43,388 nt of DNA from a virus (IMGVR_UViG_3300048006_000273:1-43388), one strand, 5' to 3'. Counted from the stretch's first letter, positions 30,530-38,634 are shown. Notes: generated from the sequence alone by a model not told the origin. A program made the numbers and translations.

Positions 30530-32648
30530 GTCTTTGACCCTCTCCGCACGCGAGAACAGCTTGATAGTGTTTGGAACGAGATCCTTCTAAGACGTAAGAG
30601 ACGATCAACTTACGGTCTTCCATTCGTTGGAGCGTTTTCTTAATTGCGACAGCAGACCCAGCAACCAAAGGATCAGCAAGTAGATCCGTTTTGGTGCGTG
30701 ACTCAGGGAAAGCAGTGCGAAGGCGGCTAAGAACGCGACCTGCAACAGACGAAGGAGTGTTGTCCTCTGGATCCATTTCGGGCGTGAAGTCTTCGATATA
30801 AAAACCGAGGTCTTCATTCTGCCCAAGCTTGAGCTTGGTGCCAGAGCGACCAGAGCGGCTTTTTTCGATAGTGATAAGCCGTTCATGCTTTTCAACCCGT
30901 TGGTCCTTCATTGGGCGGTTCTGAAGTTTGTTCTCAGGGTTGTGGGGGTTCTGAAGCGACCAAGTTTCATCTACAGCGTCACGGATAGCTGAAGTGCCTC
31001 TGAACCCTCCATTTTTGTTGGCATGGTGGATGATCAAGATTGTGGTGGCAGGGAACAGCTGACCATTGTTTTTTGTGAGCCAATAAAGGGGGGTCGCGAA
31101 CTCAGACTTGTTCTCGTCAAAAGCTGCACCGCCAGAGCAGCCAATCAAGGAATCAATGACGACAAGCTTTGGCTTGTATTTTTCCATCAGCTTGATGAAC
31201 TGGGCGTAACGACGAAGATGCCAGTCACTTCGGATGTAAGTGTCACTATTTATTGGAAAATCGGCTTCGATCAACTGTTCTTTCAACTGCGGCAGACCTT
31301 GATCGCCATTTAGCAAAAGGACAGGGCCTTGTTCGACTGGTACGTCAGCCCCCCGAACCTTGAATGGTTTACCGGAAGCTATATGCCCTGCAAGAGCCCA
31401 AGCTGCTGTGGACTTACCGTCACCACCAGCGCCATAGATCAAGACGACAGAAGGGTGAGGCAGAACGTCAGGGATCAAGTAATCACGCTTAACTTCTTTT
31501 TCCATCAACTCTTCAACAGTGAGAAGTTCAACTTTTTTCTCAAAAGCGATTTGATCAACAATGAGTTTTTCAAGTGCGCTTTGATCTCTGTATCCAGCCT
31601 GTAAAGCAAGGCTGTTGAGCTTGTAGTTGACCTCAGCTGGGTTATCAAGATTGAGTATTTGTTCGCAGCGGCGAATGACCTCTTCAAACTCAAGAGTTGC
31701 TGTGCGGAACTCTTGGACTACTTTTTCTTCGGCTGATTTGACGACTTTGGCCAAACTATCTGAAAACCTAAGCCGTTTGGGATCCTCCCTGTCCGCCAAG
31801 TGAATAAGAGTTCCGATGCCTACGCCATTGCCTTTAAAGGTGTTCCAGACATCAGCGCAAGGGTTGTCGTTTTCCCATTCAGAGGCGTAATCAGAATCCT
31901 CTGCTGACCATGCTGACCAAAGCATGAAGCCCATTTCATTGGGCAAAGCAGAATTAATTGCCATGCCAATCCTGACCCAGTGATCCCTGGAGCCAGCGCC
32001 TTTGCATGGGATGACGTTTAGGCAGTCACGGACAATCTCAAAGATTTCGTCTTGCGTGCGATCCGTGAAATCAGGATCACGCTTGTTAATAGCCTTTGCA
32101 GGCTGCTTCATCTCAGCAAGCAACCAATCTGGGGCGACAGGAATGCTGGATAGGTCGCCAGAGATCTTGTACTGACCAGGCTCAGAGTTTTTGCTGCCGG
32201 GATACTCGCCAAAGATCACGCCTTGGCGCTTGGAGTTCCAAAGGATCTCGTAGTCCTGATCGCCTAAACCTCTGCCTTCAACGCTGCTCCAGAGGTCTTC
32301 AGGCACGCGGAAAAGGTATTTAGCGGCGTTGCTCTTGGTCGATGTGATTGTTGGAGCGCCTTCAAGGGAGGAGCCCCAGACCTTGAGAAGTTTTTTTAAG
32401 CCAAGGTCAACGTCAAGGATGACGATGCCATTGCCACGAATGCCAGTAAAGACACCAACAGCGTGAAGCTCAGGATTGCGTTGAATGGCAAGGGCAACAT
32501 CAGCTGCATCAAACTTGCGATCAAAGCTTGCCTCTAAGGGGTTCTTGCCAGTAGCAGGCTTGCCAGAGGCCATTGGGGCGCCTTTGGCATATATCGGTGC
32601 ATAGACCAGGCCAGAGGGCAGCTGGGCAACAAATTCCTGAAGGTTCAT
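30390..32648 (-). CDS. Primase-polymerase / RepA-like helicase fusion
   Basis: A 752 aa replication protein. Residues about 1-170 form a primase-polymerase-like domain (opening LPSGLVYAPIYAKGAPMASG, metal-binding Asp pair in VILDVDLG near 77). About 195-300 looks like a PriCT-type linker domain (GSRDHWVRIGMAINSA, GIGTLIHLADRED). About 395-590 is a RecA-fold RepA-like ATPase, with Walker A GAGGDGKS at about 405, Walker B KLVVIDSLIG near 495 and ILIIHHANKNGG with its sensor. The last 130 residues include a winged-helix-like part and a low-complexity end coding the iteron cluster. It primes and unwinds phage DNA. No phage polymerase is present. Confidence 0.85.
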   Translation of the reverse strand: MNLQEFVAQLPSGLVYAPIYAKGAPMASGKPATGKNPLEASFDRKFDAADVALAIQRNPELHAVGVFTGIRGNGIVILDVDLGLKKLLKVWGSSLEGAPTITSTKSNAAKYLFRVPEDLWSSVEGRGLGDQDYEILWNSKRQGVIFGEYPGSKNSEPGQYKISGDLSSIPVAPDWLLAEMKQPAKAINKRDPDFTDRTQDEIFEIVRDCLNVIPCKGAGSRDHWVRIGMAINSALPNEMGFMLWSAWSAEDSDYASEWENDNPCADVWNTFKGNGVGIGTLIHLADREDPKRLRFSDSLAKVVKSAEEKVVQEFRTATLEFEEVIRRCEQILNLDNPAEVNYKLNSLALQAGYRDQSALEKLIVDQIAFEKKVELLTVEELMEKEVKRDYLIPDVLPHPSVVLIYGAGGDGKSTAAWALAGHIASGKPFKVRGADVPVEQGPVLLLNGDQGLPQLKEQLIEADFPINSDTYIRSDWHLRRYAQFIKLMEKYKPKLVVIDSLIGCSGGAAFDENKSEFATPLYWLTKNNGQLFPATTILIIHHANKNGGFRGTSAIRDAVDETWSLQNPHNPENKLQNRPMKDQRVEKHERLITIEKSRSGRSGTKLKLGQNEDLGFYIEDFTPEMDPEDNTPSSVAGRVLSRLRTAFPESRTKTDLLADPLVAGSAVAIKKTLQRMEDRKLIVSYVLEGSRSKHYQAVLACGEGQRLSPSTSKPSAGAVSEGGQSMGDNPLCPPLMDGAVEIELTEEQRGQL

Positions 32649-32675
32649 GTACTATGGAAGGGTAATCAATTAACT

Positions 32676-32720
32676 CTCCCGATTGGCCCCCTGGTTCGTG
32701 GGCTAGTCGGGAGTTTTTTT
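32676..32720 (+). terminator. Plus-direction terminator between divergent replication genes
   Basis: Stem CTCCCGA / TCGGGAG with a 24-nt loop, followed by seven T on the + strand. The gene to its left is on the - strand, so it must stop + strand read-through from the lysis region, antisense to the replication genes, or act in a leader RNA. Confidence 0.65.
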
Positions 32721-32733
32721 ATCCTAGCCCATA

Positions 32734-32762
32734 TTGACAAAAGGCAAGGTTGTTTGTAGTTT
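32734..32762 (+). promoter_or_regulatory. Possible promoter for the ssDNA-binding-like gene
   Basis: A perfect -35 TTGACA (32734-32739), a 17-nt spacer and a weak -10 TAGTTT (32757-32762) lie 48 nt before the GTG start at 32810. The -10 matches poorly, so an activator or a shifted box is possible. Confidence 0.4.
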
Positions 32763-32809
32763 GTTGGAGCGTCAAACACTGACGCGACAACCCACAAGAC
32801 AACTTTCTC

Positions 32810-33415
32810 GTGAAACTTTCCGCAGGCTTCATTCAATCTCTTGAACAAGAGAATGACGGTAGTTCTTCTAAAGATAACTACCTTGGATATACAAAACTAG
32901 AGCAGGGTAAGCCAGCAAACTTTGCACTTTTAGAGCAAGACCCGCTTGAATACTGGCTTGTCTGGGCAGAAGCCAAAGCATCAGGCTCCATGAAACCATT
33001 CCGTTTTATGGGTCAGCCATCATCCGATGAGATTGATTTAGAGCTTGGCTCTGAATATGTTCAGTCGATGAATTATGACAAGACAGCTATTCGCAAGCCA
33101 CAACAATGCTTGACATGGCCTGTTTACAACTGGGACATGGATAGAGTCCAAGTTCTTGAAGTTTCACACATTTCATTGGCACGTCAGTTTGCAAAGTATG
33201 GCTTGAACAAGAAGTACAGCAAGAACTTGCTGGACTGGGATTTCGAGCTGAGCAAGATCAAGGCTGACATGGTGCGTTATGAGCTGTTGATCGTTCCCCG
33301 TGATGAGGACGAGCACAACGAGACTCAGATGGAGAAAGCTTGGCTGCAGGTGCAGAAGGGTGGATTTGACCTAAACCGAATGGTGACAGGCGACGATCCG
33401 TTTAGCGAGGGTTGA
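32810..33415 (+). CDS. Putative ssDNA-binding protein
   Basis: A 201 aa protein starting at GTG 32810. The middle has the phrase PVYNWDMDRVQVLEVSHIS, followed by a helix and LLDWDFELSKIKADMVRYEL. This is similar in pattern to phage single-strand-binding proteins whose core pairs an iso-aromatic strand with DYDF-like strands. The C-terminus is acidic (GDDPFSEG), a common tail of ssDNA-binding proteins that recruits partners. It lies between the primase-helicase and the nuclease and has its own strong terminator, which fits a highly made protein. The call is by pattern and context. Confidence 0.55.
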   Translation: MKLSAGFIQSLEQENDGSSSKDNYLGYTKLEQGKPANFALLEQDPLEYWLVWAEAKASGSMKPFRFMGQPSSDEIDLELGSEYVQSMNYDKTAIRKPQQCLTWPVYNWDMDRVQVLEVSHISLARQFAKYGLNKKYSKNLLDWDFELSKIKADMVRYELLIVPRDEDEHNETQMEKAWLQVQKGGFDLNRMVTGDDPFSEG

Positions 33416-33424
33416 TTTTGGAGC

Positions 33425-33449
33425 GGGGGCCTTGCGCCCCCTTTCTTTT
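33425..33449 (+). terminator. Intrinsic terminator after the ssDNA-binding-like gene
   Basis: Perfect stem GGGGGC / GCCCCC with loop CTTGC, then TTTCTTTT. It begins 9 nt after the stop codon. Confidence 0.9.
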
Positions 33450-33480
33450 CATGTAGATTAATCTTGGGAAAGAGCGTCTA

Positions 33481-33678
33481 ATGCCCGGTACAACAGAACT
33501 ACCCGAGACAGTCACAGAGTTTCTAGAGGATGGCTCCGTTGCTGTCGTCGTTGGTCATCTAAGAGGCTGGGTTTCGAGCGCCCATTTGGTTGAGCCAAAA
33601 GCAAACCAACTTATGCGTCAATGGCTCAATGAAAAATCAGAGGCTCTATTGAACGAGGATTATGACGGAGCAGCTTGA
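33481..33678 (+). CDS. Small hypothetical protein before the nuclease (65 aa)
   Basis: A 65 aa protein (MPGTTELPETVTEFLEDGSV, then VVVGHLRGWVSSAHLVEPKA, QLMRQWLNEKSEALLNED). A small beta barrel followed by a helix is suggested, perhaps an OB-like or SH3-like fold. Its 3' end overlaps the nuclease gene by 17 nt, so the two are co-translated. No function is recognised. Confidence 0.6.
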   Translation: MPGTTELPETVTEFLEDGSVAVVVGHLRGWVSSAHLVEPKANQLMRQWLNEKSEALLNEDYDGAA

Positions 33679-34483
33679 CGCCCAAGACATATTGGCGTCA
33701 CTGCGTCGATGGCAACTGGAACAAGATAACTCTGGCCCATTCAGGGTTTACAGAGATCAAGAAGGGCAGATTTATCATTCTGTCACCCATATCCTGAAGC
33801 ACACAGCCCCTCAAACACAAAAAGATGCATTGGCACGATGGTCCAAGAGACCTGGCAGTTCATTGGAGCGTGATCTTGCCTGTGACCGGGGTACTGTTGC
33901 CCATGAGCATTGCGAGTATGTGCTCAAGACAGCAGCCAAGTTGGCCCGTCAAAGTGCCAACAAGAAAGGAGCGTGGAAGGTTTGGGATGATGGTTTGGCA
34001 CGTCCTCCAAAAGCCATCACCACCTGGGCACTTAAGAAGTCAGAAAAGGGAGCGCCCAAAGTATCGTGGGCAGCCCGTGAGTACGCCAGAGGTTTATCCG
34101 ACTGGCTGGTGAGTGGAGCGGTAACGGCCATTCATGCCTCAGAATTTAGCGTTAGCCATTCATCAGGCTTTGCTGGAACGGCAGACGCCTTGCTGGACAC
34201 AGAGCTAGGACTAACGATCTGCGACTTCAAAACTAGCGGCAGGGAGACCGACAAGCCCGAGTCTTGGCTAAAAGACCATCAGGACCAACTTGGCGCTTAT
34301 AGCCTCGCCTTATATGAAAGGGCTGGCATCCGTGTTGGTGGTGGAGCGGTAATTATTGGCAAACCCAATGGGACCATTCAACTAAGAATGTTGAACGAGT
34401 TAGAGATGAGAGGCTGTGAGGCTCGATGGACCGAACGAAACAACCTCTATCAGGAGATGCTTTTAGCTGGCGAGGTGTTTTAG
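33662..34483 (+). CDS. PD-(D/E)XK exonuclease (RecB/Cas4-like)
   Basis: A 273 aa nuclease. The catalytic core lies at about 165-220: FAGTADALLDTELGLTICDF with Asp of TAD, the Asp-x-Lys of CDFKTS, then HQDQLGAYSLALYE, the conserved Gln-Tyr helix of RecB-type nucleases. The N-terminal helical part (IYHSVTHILKHTAPQTQK, GTVAHEHCEYVLK with its His) completes the family pattern, as in the MGME1-like phage nucleases. It likely trims ends in recombination or replication. It converges with the helicase gene with a 4-nt overlap. Confidence 0.85.
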   Translation: MTEQLDAQDILASLRRWQLEQDNSGPFRVYRDQEGQIYHSVTHILKHTAPQTQKDALARWSKRPGSSLERDLACDRGTVAHEHCEYVLKTAAKLARQSANKKGAWKVWDDGLARPPKAITTWALKKSEKGAPKVSWAAREYARGLSDWLVSGAVTAIHASEFSVSHSSGFAGTADALLDTELGLTICDFKTSGRETDKPESWLKDHQDQLGAYSLALYERAGIRVGGGAVIIGKPNGTIQLRMLNELEMRGCEARWTERNNLYQEMLLAGEVF

Positions 34484-36291
34484 CGCCCCCAGTAACATTC
34501 ACCTTTTGCGAGTCTATATTTAAGCTCTTCAAGAGGAACGTAGTAGATCATAAAAGCTTGGATTAATGGATCAATTTCGTAATAAGTAAGCAGTTTTTTG
34601 GAATTTTTATCGTAAAATCTTAAATCTTGCAATTCAACATTGACATACCTGGAGTAGTCCCCTACGTATATTTCGTATCTACTATCTTGCATAACACTTT
34701 CCATAAATTTGTTTCCAAGGACTTGAATAAACATGGGCCAATTAGAGTATGGAGCGCCACTTTCGGATTTAAGTTCTGTCCTGTTTCTATAGGCTGACAG
34801 GACATTAAAAGGCTTGCCATCCATGCTTTTATTGTTTATGCCTACATAATCCCAAGCCTTCCAGCTGTTAAAAACATAATTTGAGAGCATGTTTTCAAAT
34901 GACTCAATTTGCGCTTCTGTAAGTTGATCTCTGTTTTCATCAAGCAGCCAATGCAGCCTTACTCCGTACCAGCGAGTGCGATTTAGCCTTATTTCTCTGT
35001 TAATAATAAAATCAATCCTACCAGTAACCTCAAAAAGATTTAATTCTTCAATTTCTAGTTTTACTACTTCCTCCTGTGACAATAAAGGAGCTGCATTTTT
35101 TTTGTTCTGCTCATTTGGCTTGTAATCAGGGTTTTTGGCTCCGCAGTTGTCACAAAACTCTTGTACTTTACTTAGGATCGAGTCACAACAAGTGCATTTA
35201 GTAATTTGTACGATTTTGGTTTTTCTTAGTCCGCGAGTAATGCTCCATTCTCTATGCTCATCTGGCAATCCATGTTTCCAAGTATTGCCAGCAAGATCAA
35301 TTATGAAAGCAAATCGTTTACCAGGCGAAGTTCTTAAAACCCGTCCAACCTGTTGCAAATAAAGGCTTTCAGATTGTGTTGGTCTAAGCAAGATAGCAGC
35401 TTGAGCGTCTGGGATGTCAGTGCCTTCACTGATTAAGTCTCTGCTAGTAATGACTTGGATAGTCCCCTCTTGAAATTGTTGAAGGATAGATTCACGCTCT
35501 AATTTAGAAAGTTTTCCATGCAAGCAGGCAGATGAAAACCCTGCATTTTGGAACGCTTGTGCGGTGTGTTCCGCATGGAGGACACTGCAACAGAAGACTA
35601 TTGCTTTAGCGTCTGGACAAATCCGTTTAAAGTTAAAAACAGCTTCATCTGCGACTTCTGGAGTGTCAAAGCGTTCAGTAAGTTGGCTTTGAATATATTC
35701 TCCAATTCTAGTTCCAACGCCTTCAGCGGTTACAGAAGCTTGAGGGCTGAACACTCTGACTGGGGCCAGATAATTTTGAGAAATAAGTTCAGCGGTTGGC
35801 GGCCCTGATACGAGGATGTTGAACAGATTACCCAGAGGTTTGCCGTCAAGGCGACAAGGCGTTGCTGTTACTCCAAGTGTTTTTGCCTTAGGCCATTTTT
35901 TAATAGCTTTAGTCCAGTTGTTGTTACCTGCTGCATGGTGTCCTTCATCGATGATAAGGATGTCTGGCTGAAAGGTAAGTGTTCTTCTGTTCAAGGACTG
36001 AACTGAAGCGACAATGACCGTATGGGACGGGTCTACGCGTTCACCTGGCGCGATAAGGCTGTGTTGTATTTGTAGTCTCGAAAGTGCTGTAGAAGCCTGA
36101 TCCAAAAGTTCTTTTCTATGGACAACAATAATTGCTTTTTTATTTTTAGCTAAATACTGTTTAACTATTTCGCAAAAGATAACTGTTTTACCTCCGCCTG
36201 TTGGGAGTTGAAGCAAGACTTTTGGAGCTTTCGAGAAAGCTTCATTAACTGACTGAACGATGGTTTGCTGGTAGGGTCGAAGTGTAATCAT
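34480..36291 (-). CDS. SF2 DNA helicase (SSL2/UvsW-like) with zinc ribbon
   Basis: A 603 aa helicase. The start is taken at ATG 36291 (MITLRPYQQTIVQSVNEAF), giving the standard Q-motif opening; the longer frame to 36396 overlaps the divergent gene at 36315. Walker A LPTGGGKT at 29-36, DEGH box LIIDEGHH near 112, and motif VI QQVGRVLRT near 315 are all present. A four-Cys zinc ribbon (CTCCDSILSKVQEFCDNCG) follows near 375-395, then a 200 aa C-terminal domain that I do not recognise. It likely remodels forks or recombination intermediates. Confidence 0.85.
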   Translation of the reverse strand: MITLRPYQQTIVQSVNEAFSKAPKVLLQLPTGGGKTVIFCEIVKQYLAKNKKAIIVVHRKELLDQASTALSRLQIQHSLIAPGERVDPSHTVIVASVQSLNRRTLTFQPDILIIDEGHHAAGNNNWTKAIKKWPKAKTLGVTATPCRLDGKPLGNLFNILVSGPPTAELISQNYLAPVRVFSPQASVTAEGVGTRIGEYIQSQLTERFDTPEVADEAVFNFKRICPDAKAIVFCCSVLHAEHTAQAFQNAGFSSACLHGKLSKLERESILQQFQEGTIQVITSRDLISEGTDIPDAQAAILLRPTQSESLYLQQVGRVLRTSPGKRFAFIIDLAGNTWKHGLPDEHREWSITRGLRKTKIVQITKCTCCDSILSKVQEFCDNCGAKNPDYKPNEQNKKNAAPLLSQEEVVKLEIEELNLFEVTGRIDFIINREIRLNRTRWYGVRLHWLLDENRDQLTEAQIESFENMLSNYVFNSWKAWDYVGINNKSMDGKPFNVLSAYRNRTELKSESGAPYSNWPMFIQVLGNKFMESVMQDSRYEIYVGDYSRYVNVELQDLRFYDKNSKKLLTYYEIDPLIQAFMIYYVPLEELKYRLAKGECYWGR

Positions 36292-36314
36292 GGGTTGTTT
36301 GTTGGAGCGGTGGG

Positions 36315-36497
36315 ATGAAGCTTGAGGAAGCGTTAGACCTTTGTTATCGGGGAAAGAAGAATGTGGCGAAAGCAGCCGAAGAGGTAGAGATCCCATTCAT
36401 AGAGATGAAACGTCTTCTGACTGCTTACATTTTGGAACGACCAATAAACGGCCATTCATGGGAGGAAGAGCTAGAAGTTAGTTGGCCCTGGTGTTAA
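36315..36497 (+). CDS. Small HTH-like protein (60 aa)
   Basis: A 60 aa protein: MKLEEALDLCYRGKKNVAKA, then AAEEVEIPFIEMKRLLTAYI, a likely helix-turn-helix, and a Trp-rich end (WEEELEVSWPWC). I recall very similar unannotated proteins in marine cyanophages. It is transcribed away from the helicase gene with 23 nt between starts and overlaps the convergent gene 36494 by 4 nt. A small regulator is plausible. Confidence 0.65.
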   Translation: MKLEEALDLCYRGKKNVAKAAEEVEIPFIEMKRLLTAYILERPINGHSWEEELEVSWPWC

Positions 36498-36658
36498 TCA
36501 TCAAGATCAAGGCGGCCAGTTTTTAGGGCATGAAGGTAAGCCCGTTCAAGGGCAGTGAGCCCTTTACTGTGTTTTTTGTGGAGCGCAGCAATCGCCCTAG
36601 TTTTAGCGGCTGCTCTCATCTCTTCTGGTCTTTTAGACCAACTAGAAAAGCTAGTCAT
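36494..36658 (-). CDS. Small basic protein (54 aa), last gene of the minus early operon
   Basis: A short frame read from ATG 36658, which overlaps the preceding stop (ATGA), to TAA at 36494. The protein (MTSFSSWSKRPEEMRAAAKT, then RAIAALHKKHSKGLTALERA) is basic and helical, ending in TGRLDLDD. The coupling to the previous gene is good evidence that it is real. It could bind nucleic acid. No family is recognised. Confidence 0.6.
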   Translation of the reverse strand: MTSFSSWSKRPEEMRAAAKTRAIAALHKKHSKGLTALERAYLHALKTGRLDLDD

Positions 36659-36942
36659 GACCATTCAACCTCTCTGATTAAAGTTGACAAAACCTTTAAC
36701 GATTGAACGCTTGATAGTTTGCGTTGAGATCTACTCAAGGCAGTGCTAACCATGTCAGGATCACCCAATTTTATGTCGTTCTCCATTTCCTGCCCAATCA
36801 GTTTCAAACAAAGTTCTAAACGTTCTGGGATGTAATTTTCCAGATGATTAGATGCCAAGGCTTGTCTTCTGCCAATGATGACAGATAGCAATTGATTGAC
36901 GGCACGATCAGCTTGTTGACGTGAGATTAGTTCGTTATTCAT
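36655..36942 (-). CDS. Hypothetical early protein (95 aa)
   Basis: A 95 aa all-helical protein (MNNELISRQQADRAVNQLLS, ENYIPERLELCLKLIGQEME, KLSSVQSLKVLSTLIREVEW). It shares ATGA overlaps with both neighbours. Its start lies in the recurring context CACCAATG and no AGGAG is near. Function unknown. Confidence 0.6.
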   Translation of the reverse strand: MNNELISRQQADRAVNQLLSVIIGRRQALASNHLENYIPERLELCLKLIGQEMENDIKLGDPDMVSTALSRSQRKLSSVQSLKVLSTLIREVEWS

Positions 36943-37166
36943 TGGTGAAGGAAATCGTAGGAGGTTTGTGGTGTTGGGTCGTAATTTACCTCAGCTTCCA
37001 GCAATGGAATGATCTCATATTCGAGAAGATCTCGCATGGAATGTGAAAGGTGTTCATCCATCATATGGCGCTTCTTTTCGCGCTCAATAACAGACTGAAG
37101 TTCTTTCAAGACCCTCTCAATCTTTGCTAGTTCGTACTCTTGTTGTGGTTGGTAGTGGTACGTCAT
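36939..37166 (-). CDS. Hypothetical early protein (75 aa)
   Basis: A 75 aa protein with a Tyr/Gln-rich start (MTYHYQPQQEYELAKIERVL), one long charged coiled-coil helix (KELQSVIEREKKRHMMDEHL) and a loop end. Overlaps of 4 nt on both sides join it to the operon. No family is recognised. Confidence 0.6.
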   Translation of the reverse strand: MTYHYQPQQEYELAKIERVLKELQSVIEREKKRHMMDEHLSHSMRDLLEYEIIPLLEAEVNYDPTPQTSYDFLHQ

Positions 37167-37408
37167 GAGTGGTTACGGATGAAAGTTTTACATTTGGCGA
37201 CTTCATCGCCATCGATAGCTTGATCACGACCGTATTCGTTAGACAGCATCAATCCATCACCTTCTTTAATTGAATTAAAGGTGCTGACGTAATAGCTGCT
37301 AACCAGAGACCCAGCTCTGGTTTTGAAGAAGATGATCTTCTCAGTTTTGCTGGTGTAACGTCCCAAGGTGGCTATCAAAAGCTCACCGGTTTTAGTGTTG
37401 ATGTTCAT
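37163..37408 (-). CDS. Hypothetical early beta protein (81 aa)
   Basis: The start is ATG 37408 (MNINTKTGELLIATLGRYTS), placed 7 nt after the stop of the preceding small gene and in the context CACCAATG. Longer in-frame starts (37489, 37549) would lie inside that gene. The protein has strand-rich SKTEKIIFFKTRAGSLVSSY and ends EVAKCKTFIRNHS. A small beta barrel is likely. Function unknown. Confidence 0.6.
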   Translation of the reverse strand: MNINTKTGELLIATLGRYTSKTEKIIFFKTRAGSLVSSYYVSTFNSIKEGDGLMLSNEYGRDQAIDGDEVAKCKTFIRNHS

Positions 37409-37415
37409 TGGTGCG

Positions 37416-37571
37416 TTAAGCCTCAGTGAGTGCGAATTGGTGGATGCGTTCTTGAAGATCACGGAGAAGGTCGGCTCGTTTGGAGTCATGCCATCCCTTC
37501 TCTTCAAGAAAGAACAGCTCCCAGCTGATGGCATCAACAAGGAGTTCAAGTTCGTGAACGGTTAGGTCCAT
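37416..37571 (-). CDS. Small helical early protein (51 aa)
   Basis: A frame from ATG 37571 (context AACCAATG) to TAA 37416. The protein reads MDLTVHELELLVDAISWELF, then FLEEKGWHDSKRADLLRDLQ and ends with a short helix. The acidic-aromatic helix pair resembles the small early proteins of many phages. It fills exactly the space between its neighbours (3 and 7 nt), so it is almost certainly real. Confidence 0.7.
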   Translation of the reverse strand: MDLTVHELELLVDAISWELFFLEEKGWHDSKRADLLRDLQERIHQFALTEA

Positions 37572-37574
37572 TGG

Positions 37575-37934
37575 TTAAGCGAAGGGTGATACGGACTGGG
37601 TGTTGTACCCGTTCCATTGTTTGGCTTGGTTCATAGCTTTAATTAAGCTGCAGACTGCTTTGTCGTCACCAGTGGCTACAGAGACCTCCAGACGATGCTG
37701 GAGCATCGCCAGGACGCTATCGGTGTTGATTGGTTCGGAAGCTTCCTCCAGGCTTGGTCCATCGTCACTCAGCTCAATCTCAGCCTGGGCGGCTGTGATG
37801 TCGTTATATGCGGTGGAACGTGAGACGCAAAATTTTGCGCTAACCATTGTGGCGACTGAAGCTGTACGGATACCCCTTTCCAGCATTGCTCGGGTGTAAC
37901 TGAGGCGGGCTTGAACTTCCAGTTGGGTTGACAT
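37575..37934 (-). CDS. HTH DNA-binding protein (119 aa)
   Basis: A helical protein, MSTQLEVQARLSYTRAMLER, with a clear helix-turn-helix in MVSAKFCVSRSTAYNDITAA (about 31-50). Then an acidic linker and a second helical domain (VLAMLQHRLEVSVATGDDKA, CSLIKAMNQAKQWNGYN). The HTH plus oligomerising helix layout is also that of small terminases. The one at 39771 is the better small-terminase candidate, so this may be an early regulator. Confidence 0.65.
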   Translation of the reverse strand: MSTQLEVQARLSYTRAMLERGIRTASVATMVSAKFCVSRSTAYNDITAAQAEIELSDDGPSLEEASEPINTDSVLAMLQHRLEVSVATGDDKAVCSLIKAMNQAKQWNGYNTQSVSPFA

Positions 37935-37964
37935 TGGTTGAGTTGGAAAAGCTGGACAAAAAAA

Positions 37965-38135
37965 TTAAAGGGTGCAGTGCTGAAGAATCCGAATCTTGGC
38001 TAGCAAGATTTCGCTTTTTGGAGTGCAAGCGCATTCGTCCATCAACAGGTGTTCAATGTGAGCCAGATCCTCACTGTCGAGTTCGATAAAGTCTTGAAGC
38101 GTGACGCCTGTCCATTCGGCTGTGAGTTCTTTCAT
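37965..38135 (-). CDS. Small acidic early protein (56 aa)
   Basis: The start is ATG 38135 (MKELTAEWTGVTLQDFIELD), which overlaps the stop of the preceding gene as ATGA; a longer frame to 38192 is within that gene. The protein continues SEDLAHIEHLLMDECACTPK and ends in a basic helix. Two Cys lie in ECACT. Function unknown. Confidence 0.6.
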   Translation of the reverse strand: MKELTAEWTGVTLQDFIELDSEDLAHIEHLLMDECACTPKSEILLAKIRILQHCTL

Positions 38136-38326
38136 TTGAGGTTTGGGTTTAGTTCTGCTGGTGTTGGAACGGATGGCAGGGATTCGCGCCAAAGCTCCTC
38201 CGCGATCAAGTCGTCAAGCTTCTGGCGGTCGTAGGCATCCAGCTCCATGGCTTCGATGTCATCGTCGGATGGCGGCCAAGCTGGCTCAAGCTCACTGGGG
38301 AGCATGAAGTCGTCAGAGTTGTTCAT
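38132..38326 (-). CDS. Small very acidic early protein (64 aa)
   Basis: A 64 aa protein with D/E-rich composition (MNNSDDFMLPSELEPAWPPS, DDDIEAMELDAYDRQKLDDL). It could be a DNA mimic or an inhibitor of a host nucleic-acid enzyme, as seen for acidic early proteins of other phages; this is speculation. A 1-nt overlap (TAATG) joins it to the previous gene and ATGA to the next. Confidence 0.6.
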   Translation of the reverse strand: MNNSDDFMLPSELEPAWPPSDDDIEAMELDAYDRQKLDDLIAEELWRESLPSVPTPAELNPNLK

Positions 38327-38541
38327 TAGTTAAATTGTGATGTGTTCTGGTGCGGGCCAGTGATGTACCAGGAGCAGACGGAACCAGGGATCCCGCGTTC
38401 TGATAGTGATTGATTCCAATCGTCCGCCAGTTCATCGGCGTCCATTTGGGACGTGATCAGTTGATACACGACTTGGTGGCCGTGTCGTTCGGTGTACTGG
38501 CAGAGATGAAAGACGTGGGTTTGTTGCTTGGGTTGGTTCAT
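38326..38541 (-). CDS. Small hypothetical protein (71 aa), first gene of the early operon
   Basis: A 71 aa alpha/beta protein (MNQPKQQTHVFHLCQYTERH, QVVYQLITSQMDADELADDW, GIPGSVCSWYITG). The start has the context AACCAATG. A possible promoter lies about 25 nt upstream, after two terminators that close the preceding gene. It heads the run of overlapping genes down to 36494. Confidence 0.6.
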   Translation of the reverse strand: MNQPKQQTHVFHLCQYTERHGHQVVYQLITSQMDADELADDWNQSLSERGIPGSVCSWYITGPHQNTSQFN

Positions 38542-38566
38542 TGGTTGTAGTTGTGACTACTCCCCT

Positions 38567-38596
38567 AGTATTGCATCAATATCGGCCAGCCGTCAA
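38567..38596 (-). promoter_or_regulatory. Possible promoter of the 38541-36494 early operon
   Basis: On the - strand TTGACG (38591-38596), an 18-nt spacer and AATACT (38567-38572) can be read. The mRNA leader would be only about 20 nt. Promoters this close to a terminator and a start codon are plausible. The -10 is imperfect. Confidence 0.35.
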
Positions 38597-38607
38597 CAAC
38601 AAGGCAT

Positions 38608-38634
38608 AAAAAAAGACCCCTTTGATGGGGGTCT
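38608..38634 (-). terminator. Minus-strand intrinsic terminator, second of a pair
   Basis: On the - strand the stem AGACCCC / GGGGTCT, with a 7-nt loop, is followed by seven T. It lies 21 nt downstream of another terminator, so transcription is doubly blocked before the 38541 operon. Confidence 0.9.

Noticed and set aside
36292-36396. N-terminal extension of the SF2 helicase
   Set aside because: It would overlap the divergent gene at 36315 and places 35 odd residues before the standard Q-motif start at 36291.
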